Source: Jiella sonneratiae (GTDB lineage: Bacteria; Pseudomonadota; Alphaproteobacteria; Rhizobiales; Rhizobiaceae). Taken from it: a stretch of DNA of 64,000 nucleotides. Shown here piece after piece: positions 1 through 9,959 of this stretch; within the stretch, counting starts at the first letter, position 1, and the number at the start of each line of letters is the position of its first letter. Location: positions 62,001 through 126,000 of the forward strand of contig NZ_JAFMPY010000009.1 of the NCBI RefSeq assembly GCF_017353515.1. Reading direction: 5' to 3'. Under the pieces are notes generated by a model. That model was not told the DNA's origin and did not search any database. It saw nothing but the letters and a program-made list of their open reading frames with translations. The position numbers and the translations under genes are program-made.

Positions 1-742
<742 letters not shown>

Positions 743-924
743 GGCTTCGCTGTAACGGCTCGGGGCGGCGTTTGACAATCGGCCGAAGGCGGCGGAGGGC
801 GGGCGCCGCCCGACCCGGTTTTCCCTGTGATGCGCGACACAGAGCCGGCAGCGGCGGTTCGCTAGGGTCTTCTCATCGGGCAGGGCAATGGTGCCCCGCC
901 CGGAACCCGCAAGGAGAAGCCCCC

Positions 925-1158
925 ATGCTGAAGAAGACCCTGATCAGCCTCGCCACGCTCGCCGTCCTCGCCACCGGCTCCGCCACCGCCGCCTCGGCCG
1001 GCTCCTATGGCCACGGCCACGGCTACAAGTCCTACGGCTACGACGACTATGACGGCTACAAGCGTCACTGCCGCTGGATGAAGAAGAAGATCCTCGTCGG
1101 CTACGACTACTACGGCGAGCCGATCTACAAGTGGAGGCGCTTCAAGGTCTGCCACTGA
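925..1158 (+). CDS. small secreted Gly/Tyr/His-rich protein, unknown function
   Basis: A 77-residue protein with a clear Sec signal peptide: MLKKT, then a hydrophobic stretch to about residue 22, ending in an Ala-rich cleavage site near ASA-GS. The mature part is rich in Tyr, Gly and His (YGHGHGY, YGYDDYDGY) and ends in a more conserved-looking half with two cysteines (HCRW near the middle and KVCH at the end) that could form a disulfide. The ATG at 925 is supported by AAGGAG at 911-916. The same frame is open further upstream, but that part looks noncoding. Short secreted proteins of this look are common in Hyphomicrobiales and I know no function for them. A strong hairpin follows at 1186-1222. 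Confidence 0.75.
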   Translation: MLKKTLISLATLAVLATGSATAASAGSYGHGHGYKSYGYDDYDGYKRHCRWMKKKILVGYDYYGEPIYKWRRFKVCH

Positions 1159-1185
1159 GCCGGACGCCGCAGGCCCATGGCAGAA

Positions 1186-1222
1186 GCGAAGGCCCCCGGC
1201 GTCCCGCGCCGGGGGCCTTCGC
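1186..1222. terminator. bidirectional hairpin between convergent genes
   Basis: A perfect 16-base-pair inverted repeat (1186-1201 and 1207-1222) with a five-base loop lies between the plus-strand small secreted-protein gene and the minus-strand hemW gene. It has no long T tract on either side, so it may need Rho or act mainly as a 3'-end stabiliser. Its position between converging genes favours a shared terminator. Confidence 0.7.
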
Positions 1223-1252
1223 GCGTCCATTTCCTGCCCGGACCGCGCCGCC

Positions 1253-2455
1253 TCACGCCAGATCCGCCACCACCGCGTCGAGCACCAGCATGCCGGCCGG
1301 CGTCGCGCGGATGCGGTCCGGCCCCAGGCGCTCGATCATGCCGTGATGGGCGAGGTCGATCTCGCTCGCCCGGTCGATGTCGCGGCCGGAAAGCCTGCGC
1401 CAGCGCGCCAGGTCGATGCCCTCGGTGAGCCGCAGCCCCATCAGAAGCAGCTCGTCGGCCTGTTCCTCCAGGCTCAGCTCCTCGTCGCTGACGGCCCCCG
1501 AGTCCCAGCTTTCCACCATCTTCAGCCAGGTCTCCGGCAGCGGCTCGTTGGCGATCGCATGGCGCTGGCCGTTCTCGCCCTTGAGCCGGCCGTGGGCGCC
1601 AGGGCCGACGCCGGCATAATAGCCGTAGCGCCAGTAGGTCAGGTTGTGGCGCGATTCCGCGCCCGGCACGGCATGGTTGGAGATCTCGTAGGCGGGAAGG
1701 CCGCGCGCCGCGGTCAGCGCCTGCGTCGCCTCGTAGAGCTCGGCCGAGAGTTCGCCGTCCGGCACCTTCAGCTTGCCGGCCTTGTGGAGCTCGAAGAACG
1801 GCGTCCCCATCTCGATGGTCAGCTGGTAGAGCGACAGGTGGTCGGCGGCGAGATCGATCGCCCGGGCGAGTTCCGCCTGCCAGGCCTCGACCGTCTGGTT
1901 CGGCCGGGCATAGATGAGGTCGAAGGAAAGCCGCGGGAAGATCTCGCGGGCGAGCCGGATCGCCTCCAGCGCCGCCGCGACGTCGTGCAGCCGGCCGAGA
2001 CGCCTGAGATCCGGGTCGTTCAGCGCCTGGACGCCGAGCGAGACGCGGTTGACCCCGGCGGCGCGATAGCCCCTGAAGCGCGACGCCTCGACGCTCGAGG
2101 GGTTGGCCTCCAGCGTCACCTCGGCGTCGGGGGCGATCGTCCAGTTCTCGGCCACCGCGTCGAGGATCGCGCCGACGGTCGCCGGGTCCATCAGCGAGGG
2201 CGTGCCGCCGCCGAAGAAGATCGAGGTGACGCGTTCGCCCGCGGAGCGGCGCGCCGCCTCCTTCAGCTCGCGCCGGAAGGCGGCGACGAAGCGCGGCTGG
2301 TCGACGGGTGAGCGCCGCACGTGGCTGTTGAAGTCGCAATAGGGGCACTTGGCCGCGCAGAACGGCCAGTGGACGTAGACGCCGAAGCCGGGCGCCGCCG
2401 GCGCCTTGGCGAAGGGCAGGACGTCCGGGGTCGTGTGCGGCGCGATCAGGTTCAT
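1253..2455 (-). CDS. hemW: radical SAM protein HemW (heme chaperone, formerly coproporphyrinogen III oxidase-like)
   Basis: A 400-residue radical SAM protein. The [4Fe-4S]/SAM motif is C33-x3-C37-x2-C40 within FCAAKCPYCDF. It is followed by FFGGGTPSL, the GVNRVSLGVQ block and the SFDLIYARP.QT block typical of HemW, and a C-terminal HemN-type domain (EEQADELLLMGLRL). HemW binds heme and is thought to deliver it to membrane cytochromes. True HemN has a different N-terminal extension and acts in anaerobic heme synthesis, so HemW is the better name. The ATG at 2455 gives a normal length. It is the last gene of the minus-strand group rph-rdgB-hemW, 10 bases after rdgB. Confidence 0.93.
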   Translation of the reverse strand: MNLIAPHTTPDVLPFAKAPAAPGFGVYVHWPFCAAKCPYCDFNSHVRRSPVDQPRFVAAFRRELKEAARRSAGERVTSIFFGGGTPSLMDPATVGAILDAVAENWTIAPDAEVTLEANPSSVEASRFRGYRAAGVNRVSLGVQALNDPDLRRLGRLHDVAAALEAIRLAREIFPRLSFDLIYARPNQTVEAWQAELARAIDLAADHLSLYQLTIEMGTPFFELHKAGKLKVPDGELSAELYEATQALTAARGLPAYEISNHAVPGAESRHNLTYWRYGYYAGVGPGAHGRLKGENGQRHAIANEPLPETWLKMVESWDSGAVSDEELSLEEQADELLLMGLRLTEGIDLARWRRLSGRDIDRASEIDLAHHGMIERLGPDRIRATPAGMLVLDAVVADLA

Positions 2456-2465
2456 GCCCGTCCCT

Positions 2466-3110
2466 TCATTCCACCCCGAGGGCGAGCTTGGCGAATTTCT
2501 TGAAGGCCCGGGCGCGGTGCGACAGCGCCGTCTTCTGGCCGGGCACCCAGGCGTGCTTTTCCGCCGACATCATCTCGCCGAAGGTGCGGCTTTCGCCTTC
2601 CGGCAGGAAGATCGGATCGTAGCCGAAGCCCTTGTCGCCGCGGGGCGGCCAGACCACCGTCCCGTCGACCTCGCCGCGGAAGAAGATCGGCTCTTGGCCG
2701 GGCCGTGCGAGGCAGAGCACCGCGACGAAGGTCGCGCGGCGCGTCTCGGGCGTCGTGGCGCCGGCGGCCTGCAGCTTCTCCTCGACGTTGCGCATCGCCA
2801 TGGCGAAGTCGCGCGGCTCGCCGGCCCAGTCGGCCGAATAGACGCCCGGATCGCCGTTGAGGGCTTCGATCGCGATGCCGGAATCGTCGGAGAGCGACGC
2901 AAGACCCGTCGCCCTCATCGCCGCCAGCGCCTTGATCTCGGCATTTTCCTCGAAGGTCGTGCCGGTCTCGTCCGGCTCGTCGAGGCCCTTTTCCGCAGCC
3001 GAAGTGACCTCGAAGCCGAAGGGCTCCATCAGCTCGCGGATCTCCCAGATCTTGCCGCGGTTGTGGCTGGCGACGAGAAGCGGCCCGTCGCCCGGCGAAA
3101 GCAGCGCCAT
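2466..3110 (-). CDS. rdgB: dITP/XTP pyrophosphatase (RdgB/HAM1 family)
   Basis: The product removes non-canonical purine nucleotides (dITP, XTP, ITP) by hydrolysis to the monophosphate and pyrophosphate, which keeps them out of DNA and RNA. The 214-residue protein shows the family landmarks: SHNRGK at residues 15-20, FEENAEIKA, the metal/base pocket SDDSGIA, and the [11 protein letters not shown] and SHRARAF blocks near the C-terminus. The start at 3110 shares its A with the stop of rph (TGATG), so the two are translationally coupled. The frame is open further upstream, inside rph, but that extension is only the shadow of rph. Confidence 0.95.
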   Translation of the reverse strand: MALLSPGDGPLLVASHNRGKIWEIRELMEPFGFEVTSAAEKGLDEPDETGTTFEENAEIKALAAMRATGLASLSDDSGIAIEALNGDPGVYSADWAGEPRDFAMAMRNVEEKLQAAGATTPETRRATFVAVLCLARPGQEPIFFRGEVDGTVVWPPRGDKGFGYDPIFLPEGESRTFGEMMSAEKHAWVPGQKTALSHRARAFKKFAKLALGVE

Positions 3111-3832
3111 CAGTGGTCTCCGAGAACCTGGCGCTGGGTCTCGACGAGTTCGCCGATGCCCTTTCTCGCGAGCTTCAGGAGCGTCAGGAACTCGTCCTCC
3201 GAGAATGGCGCGCCCTCGGCGGTGCCCTGGATCTCGACGATGCCGCCGGCGCCGGTCATCACGAAGTTGGCGTCGGTCTCGGCGGTGGAATCCTCGGCAT
3301 AGTCGAGGTCGAGCACCGGCTCGTTCTTGTAGATGCCGCAGGAGACTGCGGCGACGTGGCCGAGGAGCACGTCGTGGCGCTTGACCATCGAGCGCTCCTC
3401 CATCCATTTCAGGCATTCCGACAGGGCGACGTAGCCGCCGGTGATCGCCGCGGTGCGCGTCCCGCCGTCGGCCTGCAGCACGTCGCAGTCGACGGTGATC
3501 TGCCGCTCGCCGAGCGCCTGCAGGTCGACGATCGAGCGCAGGGAACGGCCGATCAGCCGCTGGATCTCCTGGGTGCGGCCGGACTGCTTGCCCTGGGCCG
3601 CCTCGCGGCGCATGCGATCGCCCGTCGCCCGCGGCAGCATGCCGTATTCGGCCGTCACCCAGCCCTTGCCGGTGTTCTTGAGGAAGGGCGGCACGCGCTC
3701 CTCGAGGCTCGCCATGCACAGCACCTCGGTGTTGCCGAAGCGCACGAGGCAGGAGCCCTCGGCATGGCGCGAGACGCCGGTGTCCATGGTGACGTCGCGC
3801 ATGGCGTCGTTCGGGCGTTTCGATGGGCGCAT
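3110..3832 (-). CDS. rph: ribonuclease PH
   Basis: A phosphate-dependent 3'-5' exoribonuclease that trims tRNA 3' ends and contributes to rRNA decay. The 240-residue product has the classical start MRPSKRPND, the phosphate-binding region around [35 protein letters not shown] and the C-terminal GTAEG..F block. The start at 3832 is preferred over an in-frame ATG 33 bases upstream because nearly all RNase PH proteins begin at the MRPS position. It is the first gene of rph-rdgB-hemW. In many alphaproteobacteria rph lies next to and divergent from hrcA; here two extra genes separate them. Confidence 0.95.
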   Translation of the reverse strand: MRPSKRPNDAMRDVTMDTGVSRHAEGSCLVRFGNTEVLCMASLEERVPPFLKNTGKGWVTAEYGMLPRATGDRMRREAAQGKQSGRTQEIQRLIGRSLRSIVDLQALGERQITVDCDVLQADGGTRTAAITGGYVALSECLKWMEERSMVKRHDVLLGHVAAVSCGIYKNEPVLDLDYAEDSTAETDANFVMTGAGGIVEIQGTAEGAPFSEDEFLTLLKLARKGIGELVETQRQVLGDH

Positions 3833-4067
3833 GGCGGATCTCTCGCTTTTGCTTCGAATTTTCATGGTTAACGGGGCGTTATTGCGCCGGGCTTGTATCG
3901 GGAAAGGCTGAATCGCGCAAAGGTTTCGGGAGGCGATCTTGCCGGGCGGGATGACGGGTTGCGGTCGCCGTGACTCGTCTTTCGGGCATTTGGCAACGCG
4001 CCGTCGTGGATGGTGGGGCTTTCGTCGCCGGGGTGCGGTCCGGTTGATGGCCCCTTTCCCCGCGCGT

Positions 4068-4709
4068 ATGCTGGAGATCCGAAGGCCGTCAGATGGGTTT
4101 CACGTGGCCGTTCCCGAGCATGATTTTTTGTCGGCGGGCGAGTTCCTGCAGTGGATGTCCACCCAGCAGGAGCGGTTCGAACTCGTCGATGGCCGGATCT
4201 TCCGGATGATGACGGGTGCCAAGCAGAGCCGCAACGTCGTCACGGCGAACATCGTGGCGACGCTGCTGCCGCAGGCCAGAGCCGGCGGTTGCCGAACCAC
4301 TTCGAGCGACACCGCCGTCAGAACCGGACCAGGTACCGTTCGCTATCCCGACGTCGTTGTCGATTGCGGGCCGCGCGATCCCGATGCGCTCGAAGCGTCG
4401 CGTCCGACGCTGGTCGTGGAAGTGGCGTCCCCCGGGACCTCGGCCATCGATGCGACCGACAAGCTCGACGAATACCGGGCGCACGGCGACATTCGGCTCA
4501 TCCTGTTCGTCGATCCCGACGTGATTTCCGTCAAGCTCTACCGACGCGGCCCGGACGGTGGATGGGACGTCGAGAGGTACGCTGATCTCGACATGGTCGT
4601 CGAGCTTCCCGAGATTGGCGGGCCACTCGCGCTCGGTGACATCTATGCAGCGCTGGATCCATCGCCCCGACCGCGGCTGCGGCTGCTGAAAGAGCCGAAT
4701 TTCCGGTGA
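4068..4709 (+). CDS. Uma2-family (DUF820) PD-(D/E)XK nuclease-like protein
   Basis: About 213 residues. The core matches the Uma2 family: an N-terminal helix-rich segment with [12 protein letters not shown], then a PD-(D/E)XK-type active site formed by [20 protein letters not shown] and D..DKLDEYR. The final segment ends [10 protein letters not shown]. Uma2 proteins are mostly of unknown role; they are numerous in cyanobacteria and scattered in other bacteria, and the nuclease activity is inferred from the fold. The start is uncertain: ATG 4068 and ATG 4047 are both possible, and neither has a clear ribosome binding site. By eye its GC content is lower than that of the flanking genes, in line with acquisition. 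It interrupts the rph/hrcA neighbourhood. Confidence 0.75.
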   Translation: MLEIRRPSDGFHVAVPEHDFLSAGEFLQWMSTQQERFELVDGRIFRMMTGAKQSRNVVTANIVATLLPQARAGGCRTTSSDTAVRTGPGTVRYPDVVVDCGPRDPDALEASRPTLVVEVASPGTSAIDATDKLDEYRAHGDIRLILFVDPDVISVKLYRRGPDGGWDVERYADLDMVVELPEIGGPLALGDIYAALDPSPRPRLRLLKEPNFR

Positions 4710-4905
4710 CGCGCTTTCGGGCGCGCGACCTGCCATGGGCAGCGCTCCGCAATGGCGGTGCGAGCCGGCGTCATGCCGCTACGGCAGGTGAAGAGTGGGT
4801 CGAAACCCCGTCACCGCTCATCCCGCAGCGCAAAAATCCGCTTGCTCTCCGCGACGAGCCGACTACCCTCCCCACCAGTTCGGCGTAGAGAAGGACCAGC
4901 TGCCC

Positions 4906-6138
4906 ATGACCGACGTGATCGTGCTCGGCGCCGGCATGGCGGGAGTGGGCGCGGCGCTGGCGCTGCAGGAGGCGGGCAGGAGCGTCGTCATCCTCGACAG
5001 GCAGCCGAAATTCGCCGGCGAGGCGAGCTACGGCAATGCCGGCATCATCCAGGCGGAAGCGGTCGAGCCATACGCCATGCCGACGGACGTCCCGTCGCTG
5101 ATCGCCATCGCGCTGAAGCGCACCAACGACGTCGAATGGAGCTTCGAGGCGGTCACGGCGGAGTTGCGGGCGCTGTTCGGCTATTTCCGTCATTCCCAGC
5201 CCGGCGCCCTCCGCCGCATCGCCGCGACCTACAGCGTGCTGATCCGCCGCTCGCGCGAGGATCACGACCGCTACATCGCCGATGCCGGTGCGCAGGGCCT
5301 GATCCGCAAGGACGGCTTCCACCAGGCCTGGCGCGACGAGCAGAAGTTCGCCGCCGCAGCGGCGAAGGCCGAGCGGATCGGCCGGGAATACGGCGTCGGC
5401 TACACGATCCTCGACGCCAACGGCCTGATGGCGGCCGAACCGGCGCTGAAGCCGGGATTTGCCGGCGCAGTCCACTGGACCGATCCTTGGTGCTGTTCGA
5501 GCCCCGGCGACCTGACCAGGGCCTATGGCGAGCTGTTCATCAAGCGCGGCGGCAGGCTCCTCGACGGCGACGCCGAATCGCTCGCCGCCGACGGCGCAGG
5601 CTGGCGGGTCGAGACGGCCGAGGGGAGTGTCTCCGCAAAGGACGTTGTCGTCTGCCTCGGCGCCTGGTCGCCGAAGCTCTTGAACCGCTTCGGCTACAGG
5701 ATCCCGATGGTCGAAAAGCGCGGCTATCACCAGCATTTCCGCAACAACCCCCTCGACAAGCCGCTGATGGACGCCTCGGTCGGGGCGGTGTTCGTGCCGA
5801 TGGATCTCGGCATGCGCATCACCACGGGCGCCGAACTGACCGCCATGACCGCGACTCAGAACCTCCGGCAGCTCAGGAAAGCGGAGGAGGGCGCCCGGGA
5901 GGTGCTGGATTTCGGCGGCCCGGTCGAAAACCGCCCCTGGCACGGCACGCGACCCTGCATGCCCGACATGCTTCCCGTCGTCGGCAAGGCGCCGAAACAC
6001 GACGGGCTCTGGTTCGATTTCGGCCACGGCCACCAGGGCTTCACCCTCGGCCCGACGACCGGCGTCCTCCTCGCCGGGCTGATGGAAGGCCGCGCCGATC
6101 CGGTTCTCACCGCGCTGTCGCCAGCGCGGCTCGGTTGA
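4906..6138 (+). CDS. FAD-dependent oxidoreductase, D-amino-acid dehydrogenase (DadA) type
   Basis: A 410-residue protein of the DAO family. The N-terminus DVIVLGAGMAGVGAALAL is the FAD-binding Rossmann motif (GxGxxG), followed by GEASYGNAGIIQAE, the block that distinguishes DadA-type enzymes. The C-terminal WHGTRPCMPDMLPVVG and GHGHQGFTLGP segments close the FAD site. DadA-type enzymes oxidise D-amino acids to 2-oxo acids and pass electrons to the respiratory chain. The exact substrate cannot be told. ATG 4906 has GAGAAGGA at 4888-4895. It stands alone between the Uma2 gene and hrcA, with no sign of an operon. Confidence 0.85.
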   Translation: MTDVIVLGAGMAGVGAALALQEAGRSVVILDRQPKFAGEASYGNAGIIQAEAVEPYAMPTDVPSLIAIALKRTNDVEWSFEAVTAELRALFGYFRHSQPGALRRIAATYSVLIRRSREDHDRYIADAGAQGLIRKDGFHQAWRDEQKFAAAAAKAERIGREYGVGYTILDANGLMAAEPALKPGFAGAVHWTDPWCCSSPGDLTRAYGELFIKRGGRLLDGDAESLAADGAGWRVETAEGSVSAKDVVVCLGAWSPKLLNRFGYRIPMVEKRGYHQHFRNNPLDKPLMDASVGAVFVPMDLGMRITTGAELTAMTATQNLRQLRKAEEGAREVLDFGGPVENRPWHGTRPCMPDMLPVVGKAPKHDGLWFDFGHGHQGFTLGPTTGVLLAGLMEGRADPVLTALSPARLG

Positions 6139-6170
6139 GCGGGCGGGCGCCGGACGAGACGTCGCGTCGC

Positions 6171-6199
6171 TTTCATCGGGCGCGGACAATCCCTATAGT
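6171..6199 (+). promoter_or_regulatory. candidate promoter for hrcA
   Basis: A TATAGT hexamer at 6194-6199 lies 38 bases before the hrcA start, in a region more AT-rich than the average here. The matching -35 position (6171-6176, TTTCAT) is a weak match. I saw no CIRCE inverted repeat between 6139 and 6237, so HrcA autoregulation through CIRCE is not supported at this spot. Confidence 0.3.
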
Positions 6200-6237
6200 A
6201 AGGCGATGTTCCGCAACCCCGCCGACGATCGCGTTTG

Positions 6238-7338
6238 ATGATGTCCGTCAGTGACTTGGCCCGCATCCGCATGCCGCCGCTCGATGATCGCGCCCGCGAG
6301 ATCTTCCGGCTGATCGTCGAAAGCTATCTCGATCAGGGCGAACCGGTCGGCTCGCGCATGCTGTCGAAGCTCCTGACGAGTTCGCTGTCGCCGGCCTCCG
6401 TCCGCAACGTGATGAGCGATCTCGAGTCGCTCGGCCTGATCTACGCGCCGCACGTCTCGGCCGGCCGTCTGCCGACCGAGATCGGCCTGCGCTTCTTCGT
6501 CGACGCCTTTCTCGAGGTCGGCGATCTCGCTGCCTCGGAGCGCGAGGAGATCGAGGAGAAGGTGCGACGCGTCGGCGACGGCCGGGGCACGGAGAATCTC
6601 CTCACCGAGGCGAGCAACCTGCTGTCGGGCCTGTCGCGCGGCGCCGGGATCGTGGTCACGACGAAGTCCGACCTCAGGCTGAAGCACATCGAGTTCATCC
6701 GCCTCGAACCGACCAAGGGGCTCGCCGTCCTCGTCGGGGAGAGCGGCGAGGTGGAGAACCGCATCTTCGACCTGCCGGCCGGCGTCACCGCCTCGCAGCT
6801 CGTCGAGGCGGCGAACTTCCTCAATGCCCACGTCGTCGGCCGCACCCTCGGGGAGGCCCGCGCCCGCATCGCCAGCCTGAAGGACGAGACGGCGACGGCG
6901 CTCGACCGGCTGTCCCAGGCGCTGGTCGACCAGGGCCTCGCCATCTGGTCGGGCGCCTCGGCCGGCCAGCCGGCGCAGCTGATCGTGCGCGGCCGCGCCA
7001 ATCTTCTGGAAAACATCTCGGCGAGCGAGGACATCGAGCGGCTGCGCCTGCTCTTCGACGACCTCGAGACCAAGAACGGCATGATCGAGCTTCTCGGCCT
7101 CGCCGAGGGCGGCAACGGCGTCAGGATCTTCATCGGGTCGGAGAACAAGCTGTTCTCGCTCTCCGGCTCCTCGCTGATCGTCGCGCCCTACAAGGGCGGC
7201 ACGGAGAGCGTCGTCGGCGCGGTCGGCGTCATCGGGCCGACACGGCTCAACTACCGGCGGGTGGTGCCGATGGTCGACTACACGGCGCGCATCGTCTCGC
7301 GGCTGCTGCAGAACAAGTCCGGCGACGCCGAGGGTTGA
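6238..7338 (+). CDS. hrcA: heat-inducible transcription repressor HrcA
   Basis: HrcA represses class I heat-shock genes (commonly groESL, sometimes dnaK/grpE) by binding CIRCE operators, and its folding is helped by GroE. The protein (about 366 residues) has the winged-helix N-terminus ([25 protein letters not shown], then [17 protein letters not shown] and [10 protein letters not shown]) and the GAF-like C-terminal part ([28 protein letters not shown]..., [13 protein letters not shown]). Two ATG codons in a row (6238, 6241) follow a TTG, and 6238 is taken. It is followed by grpE on the same strand after 174 bases, the standard alphaproteobacterial pair. Confidence 0.95.
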   Translation: MMSVSDLARIRMPPLDDRAREIFRLIVESYLDQGEPVGSRMLSKLLTSSLSPASVRNVMSDLESLGLIYAPHVSAGRLPTEIGLRFFVDAFLEVGDLAASEREEIEEKVRRVGDGRGTENLLTEASNLLSGLSRGAGIVVTTKSDLRLKHIEFIRLEPTKGLAVLVGESGEVENRIFDLPAGVTASQLVEAANFLNAHVVGRTLGEARARIASLKDETATALDRLSQALVDQGLAIWSGASAGQPAQLIVRGRANLLENISASEDIERLRLLFDDLETKNGMIELLGLAEGGNGVRIFIGSENKLFSLSGSSLIVAPYKGGTESVVGAVGVIGPTRLNYRRVVPMVDYTARIVSRLLQNKSGDAEG

Positions 7339-7397
7339 TTTCCGCGGCCTTCAAATCGATATGCCGCTGCGATAACGCATTCGTGCACCGGCCGGGG

Positions 7398-7419
7398 CCG
7401 CCGTCCATGCGGACGGCGG
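7398..7419 (+). terminator. hairpin between hrcA and grpE
   Basis: A perfect 9-base-pair inverted repeat (7398-7406 and 7411-7419) with a four-base loop sits in the 174-base gap between hrcA and grpE. It is not followed by a T tract. It may be an intrinsic-like terminator of hrcA, an attenuator, or a structure in the grpE leader. Confidence 0.4.
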
Positions 7420-7512
7420 ACCTTGAGGCGTGTGCTCGGGAAGGCTGACGACGGCGCCGCATGCGGGTTCTCCGCCGGGCGGCCGGAACGATCCGAACGG
7501 GATGAAAGAGGG

Positions 7513-8214
7513 ATGATGAGCGAGACCGGCAAATCAGAGGGTACGAGCCGCGACACCGAGGCCGCCGAAGGCGTGTCCGGCGAGAGGGCCGAGGCGGCCG
7601 CACGGCCGCAGTCCTCGAACTGGAACGCGGCCTACGAGGAAAACGCGGACGATGCCGACAAGGCCGGTCCGTCGAAGGAGGACGCCGCCCGCATCGCGGC
7701 GCTCGAGGCCGAGAACGCCGACGTCAAGGACCGGCTGCTGCGTCTCGCCGCGGACATGGAGAATCTCCGCCGGCGCACCGAGCGCGAGATCAAGGATGCC
7801 CGCACCTATGCGGTGACGAGCTTCGCCCGGGAGATGCTGTCGGTCGCCGACAATCTCCAGCGGGCGCTCGACGCGGTGCCCGAGGAACACCGCTCGGACG
7901 AGAGCTCCGGCCTGAAGGCGCTGATCGAGGGCGTCGAGATGACCGAGAAGGGCCTAGCCTCGACGCTGGAAAAACACGGCGTGCGCAGGCTCGAGCCGGA
8001 GGGCCAGCGCTTCGACCCGAACTTCCATCAGGCGATGTTCGAGATCCCCAACACCGAGGTGCCGAACGGCACGGTGCTGCAGGTCGTGCAGGCGGGCTAT
8101 GCGATCGGCGACCGGGTGCTGCGGCCGGCGATGGTCGGCGTCTCGAAGGGCGGGCCGAAGGCGGCGGCCGCCGAGGCCAAGGGCGCCGAGGCCGAAGCCG
8201 GCACCGGGCAATAG
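7513..8214 (+). CDS. grpE: nucleotide exchange factor GrpE
   Basis: GrpE releases ADP from DnaK and so drives the DnaK/DnaJ folding cycle in the cytoplasm. The 233-residue product has a long charged N-terminal tail (to about residue 55), the coiled-coil dimerisation helix ([19 protein letters not shown], then [15 protein letters not shown]) and the beta-wing domain ending with [26 protein letters not shown]. The start MMSETGK at 7513 is preceded by AAAGAGGG. The frame is open 30 codons upstream, but those codons are not GrpE-like. A good intrinsic terminator follows at 8274. Confidence 0.96.
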   Translation: MMSETGKSEGTSRDTEAAEGVSGERAEAAARPQSSNWNAAYEENADDADKAGPSKEDAARIAALEAENADVKDRLLRLAADMENLRRRTEREIKDARTYAVTSFAREMLSVADNLQRALDAVPEEHRSDESSGLKALIEGVEMTEKGLASTLEKHGVRRLEPEGQRFDPNFHQAMFEIPNTEVPNGTVLQVVQAGYAIGDRVLRPAMVGVSKGGPKAAAAEAKGAEAEAGTGQ

Positions 8215-8273
8215 GCCGGCGCGGTTTTCCCCGCTGTTATCCAGAGCTTTCGGACTTTTCCGACCCAATGCGA

Positions 8274-8305
8274 AGCCGCCCCGACCGGGCGGCTTCTTTG
8301 CTTTG
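8274..8305 (+). terminator. Rho-independent terminator after grpE
   Basis: An 8-base-pair GC-rich stem (8274-8281 with 8287-8294) and five-base loop are followed at once by TCTTTGCTTTG. This is the clearest intrinsic terminator in the window, and it separates grpE from dnaB. Confidence 0.8.
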
Positions 8306-8371
8306 TCGCGAATCGCCCGGTGGTGTAGGTGATCCGTTTCCGGGCATGACACTGAAGAGGATGCGACGGCG

Positions 8372-9859
8372 ATGGCGGAGCCTGCGCGCAAATACGAGGA
8401 AGAGGCGACGCTATATCGCGAGGCGCCGGCCAACATCGAGGCCGAGCAGGCGCTCATCGGCGCGATCCTCGTCAACAACGACGCCTATTACGTCGTCCAC
8501 GACTTTTTGAAGCCGGAGCACTTCTTCGAGCCGATCCACAAGGAGATCTTCTCGAAGACCTCCGAGATGATCCGGATGGGCAAGATCGCCAATCCGGTGA
8601 CGATCAAGACCTTCCTGCCGGTCAACGACAAGATCGGCGAGATGACCGTCGCCCAGTATCTGGCGCGGCTCGCGGCGGAAGCGACGACGATCATCAACAC
8701 GCTCGACTACGGCCGCGCGGTCTACGACCTGGCGCTGCGCCGCTCGCTGATCGGCATCGGCGAGGAGATGGTGAACCTCGCCTACGACGCGCCGCTGGAC
8801 ATGGAGCCGAAGGACCAGATCGAGGAGGCCGAGCGACGCCTGTTCTCGCTCGCCGAAACCGGCCGCTACGACGGCGGCTTCCAGTCCTTCACCGACGCTG
8901 TCACCCTCGCGGTGCAGATGGCGACGGCGGCGAAGGACCGCGACGGCGGCCTGTCGGGCGTTTCCACCGGCATCATGGCGATGGACCGCCGCATGGGCGG
9001 CCTGCAGCCCTCCGACCTCATCATCCTCGCCGGCCGCCCGGCGATGGGCAAGACCTCGCTCGCCACCAACATCGCCTTCAACATCGCCGCCGCCTACGAG
9101 CCGGCCGAACAGGCCGACGGCTCGTTCAAGGCCAAGAACGGCGGCGTCGTCGGCTTCTTCTCGCTGGAAATGTCGGCCGAGCAGCTCGCCACCCGCATCA
9201 TCTCCGAGCAGACCGAGATCTCCTCCTCGAAGATCCGCCGCGGCCAGATCAACGACCAGGAGCTGACCAAGCTGATCGCCTGTTCGGAGATGATGCAGCG
9301 CCTGCCGCTCTACATCGACCAGACCGGCGGCATCTCGATCGCCCAGCTCGCGGCGCGGGCGCGGCGCCTGAAGCGCCAGCGCGGCCTCGACGTCATGGTG
9401 ATCGACTACGTCCAGCTGATGCAGGGCTCGACCAAGGCCTCGGCCCAGAACCGGGTGCAGGAGATCACCGAGATCACCACCGGCCTGAAGGCTCTGGCGA
9501 AGGAACTGCAGGTGCCGATCATCGCCCTGTCGCAGCTCTCGCGCCAGGTCGAGGCGAGAGACGACAAGCGGCCGCAACTCGCCGACCTTCGCGAATCCGG
9601 TTCGATCGAGCAGGACGCCGACGTCGTCATGTTCGTGTATCGCGACGAATACTATCTCGCCAATCGCGAGCCGAAGCCCGGCACCGACGAGCATCTGAAG
9701 TGGGAGCAGGCGCTGAACGAGGCGCGGGGCAAGGCCGAGGTGATCATCGCCAAGCAGCGCCACGGCCCGACGGCCACGGTGCCGCTCGCCTTCCAGGCCG
9801 AATACACCCGCTTCACCGACCTCGCCGAAGAGGCCTATCTGCCCGAGCGCTTCGAATAG
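8372..9859 (+). CDS. dnaB: replicative DNA helicase DnaB
   Basis: The hexameric helicase that unwinds DNA at the replication fork. The 495-residue protein has the N-terminal DnaB domain (AEQALIGAILVNNDAYY) and the RecA-type motor domain with Walker A GRPAMGKTS at about residues 221-229, FFSLEMSAEQLATR, the Walker B segment DVMVIDYVQLM, SQLSRQVE.R..KRPQL.DLRESGSIEQDAD (DnaB motif 4) and the arginine-finger region KQRHGPT. Length and motifs are normal for a chromosomal DnaB, and no intein is present. It stands alone: rplI, alr and radA, frequent neighbours in other bacteria, are not in this window. Confidence 0.97.
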   Translation: MAEPARKYEEEATLYREAPANIEAEQALIGAILVNNDAYYVVHDFLKPEHFFEPIHKEIFSKTSEMIRMGKIANPVTIKTFLPVNDKIGEMTVAQYLARLAAEATTIINTLDYGRAVYDLALRRSLIGIGEEMVNLAYDAPLDMEPKDQIEEAERRLFSLAETGRYDGGFQSFTDAVTLAVQMATAAKDRDGGLSGVSTGIMAMDRRMGGLQPSDLIILAGRPAMGKTSLATNIAFNIAAAYEPAEQADGSFKAKNGGVVGFFSLEMSAEQLATRIISEQTEISSSKIRRGQINDQELTKLIACSEMMQRLPLYIDQTGGISIAQLAARARRLKRQRGLDVMVIDYVQLMQGSTKASAQNRVQEITEITTGLKALAKELQVPIIALSQLSRQVEARDDKRPQLADLRESGSIEQDADVVMFVYRDEYYLANREPKPGTDEHLKWEQALNEARGKAEVIIAKQRHGPTATVPLAFQAEYTRFTDLAEEAYLPERFE

Positions 9860-9870
9860 GAAGCGACGGC

Positions 9871-9899
9871 CGCCGGGAAGAGCGGGCGGTCGCCCGGCG
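9871..9899. terminator. possible hairpin between convergent dnaB and abrB-family genes
   Basis: A 7-base inverted repeat (9871-9877 and 9893-9899) encloses a smaller stem, shortly after the dnaB stop and facing the end of the convergent minus-strand operon. There is no T tract, and the GC-rich background makes chance repeats likely. Confidence 0.35.
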
Positions 9900-9959
9900 C
9901 GGGAATGGCGGCGCCAGCCCTCCGGCCCGCCGCGCGGGAAGGCGCGGCACGGCGTGGCG

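Noticed and set aside
6139-6237. A CIRCE operator in front of hrcA.
   Set aside because: No TTAGCACTC/GAGTGCTAA-like inverted repeat was found in this stretch or before grpE.
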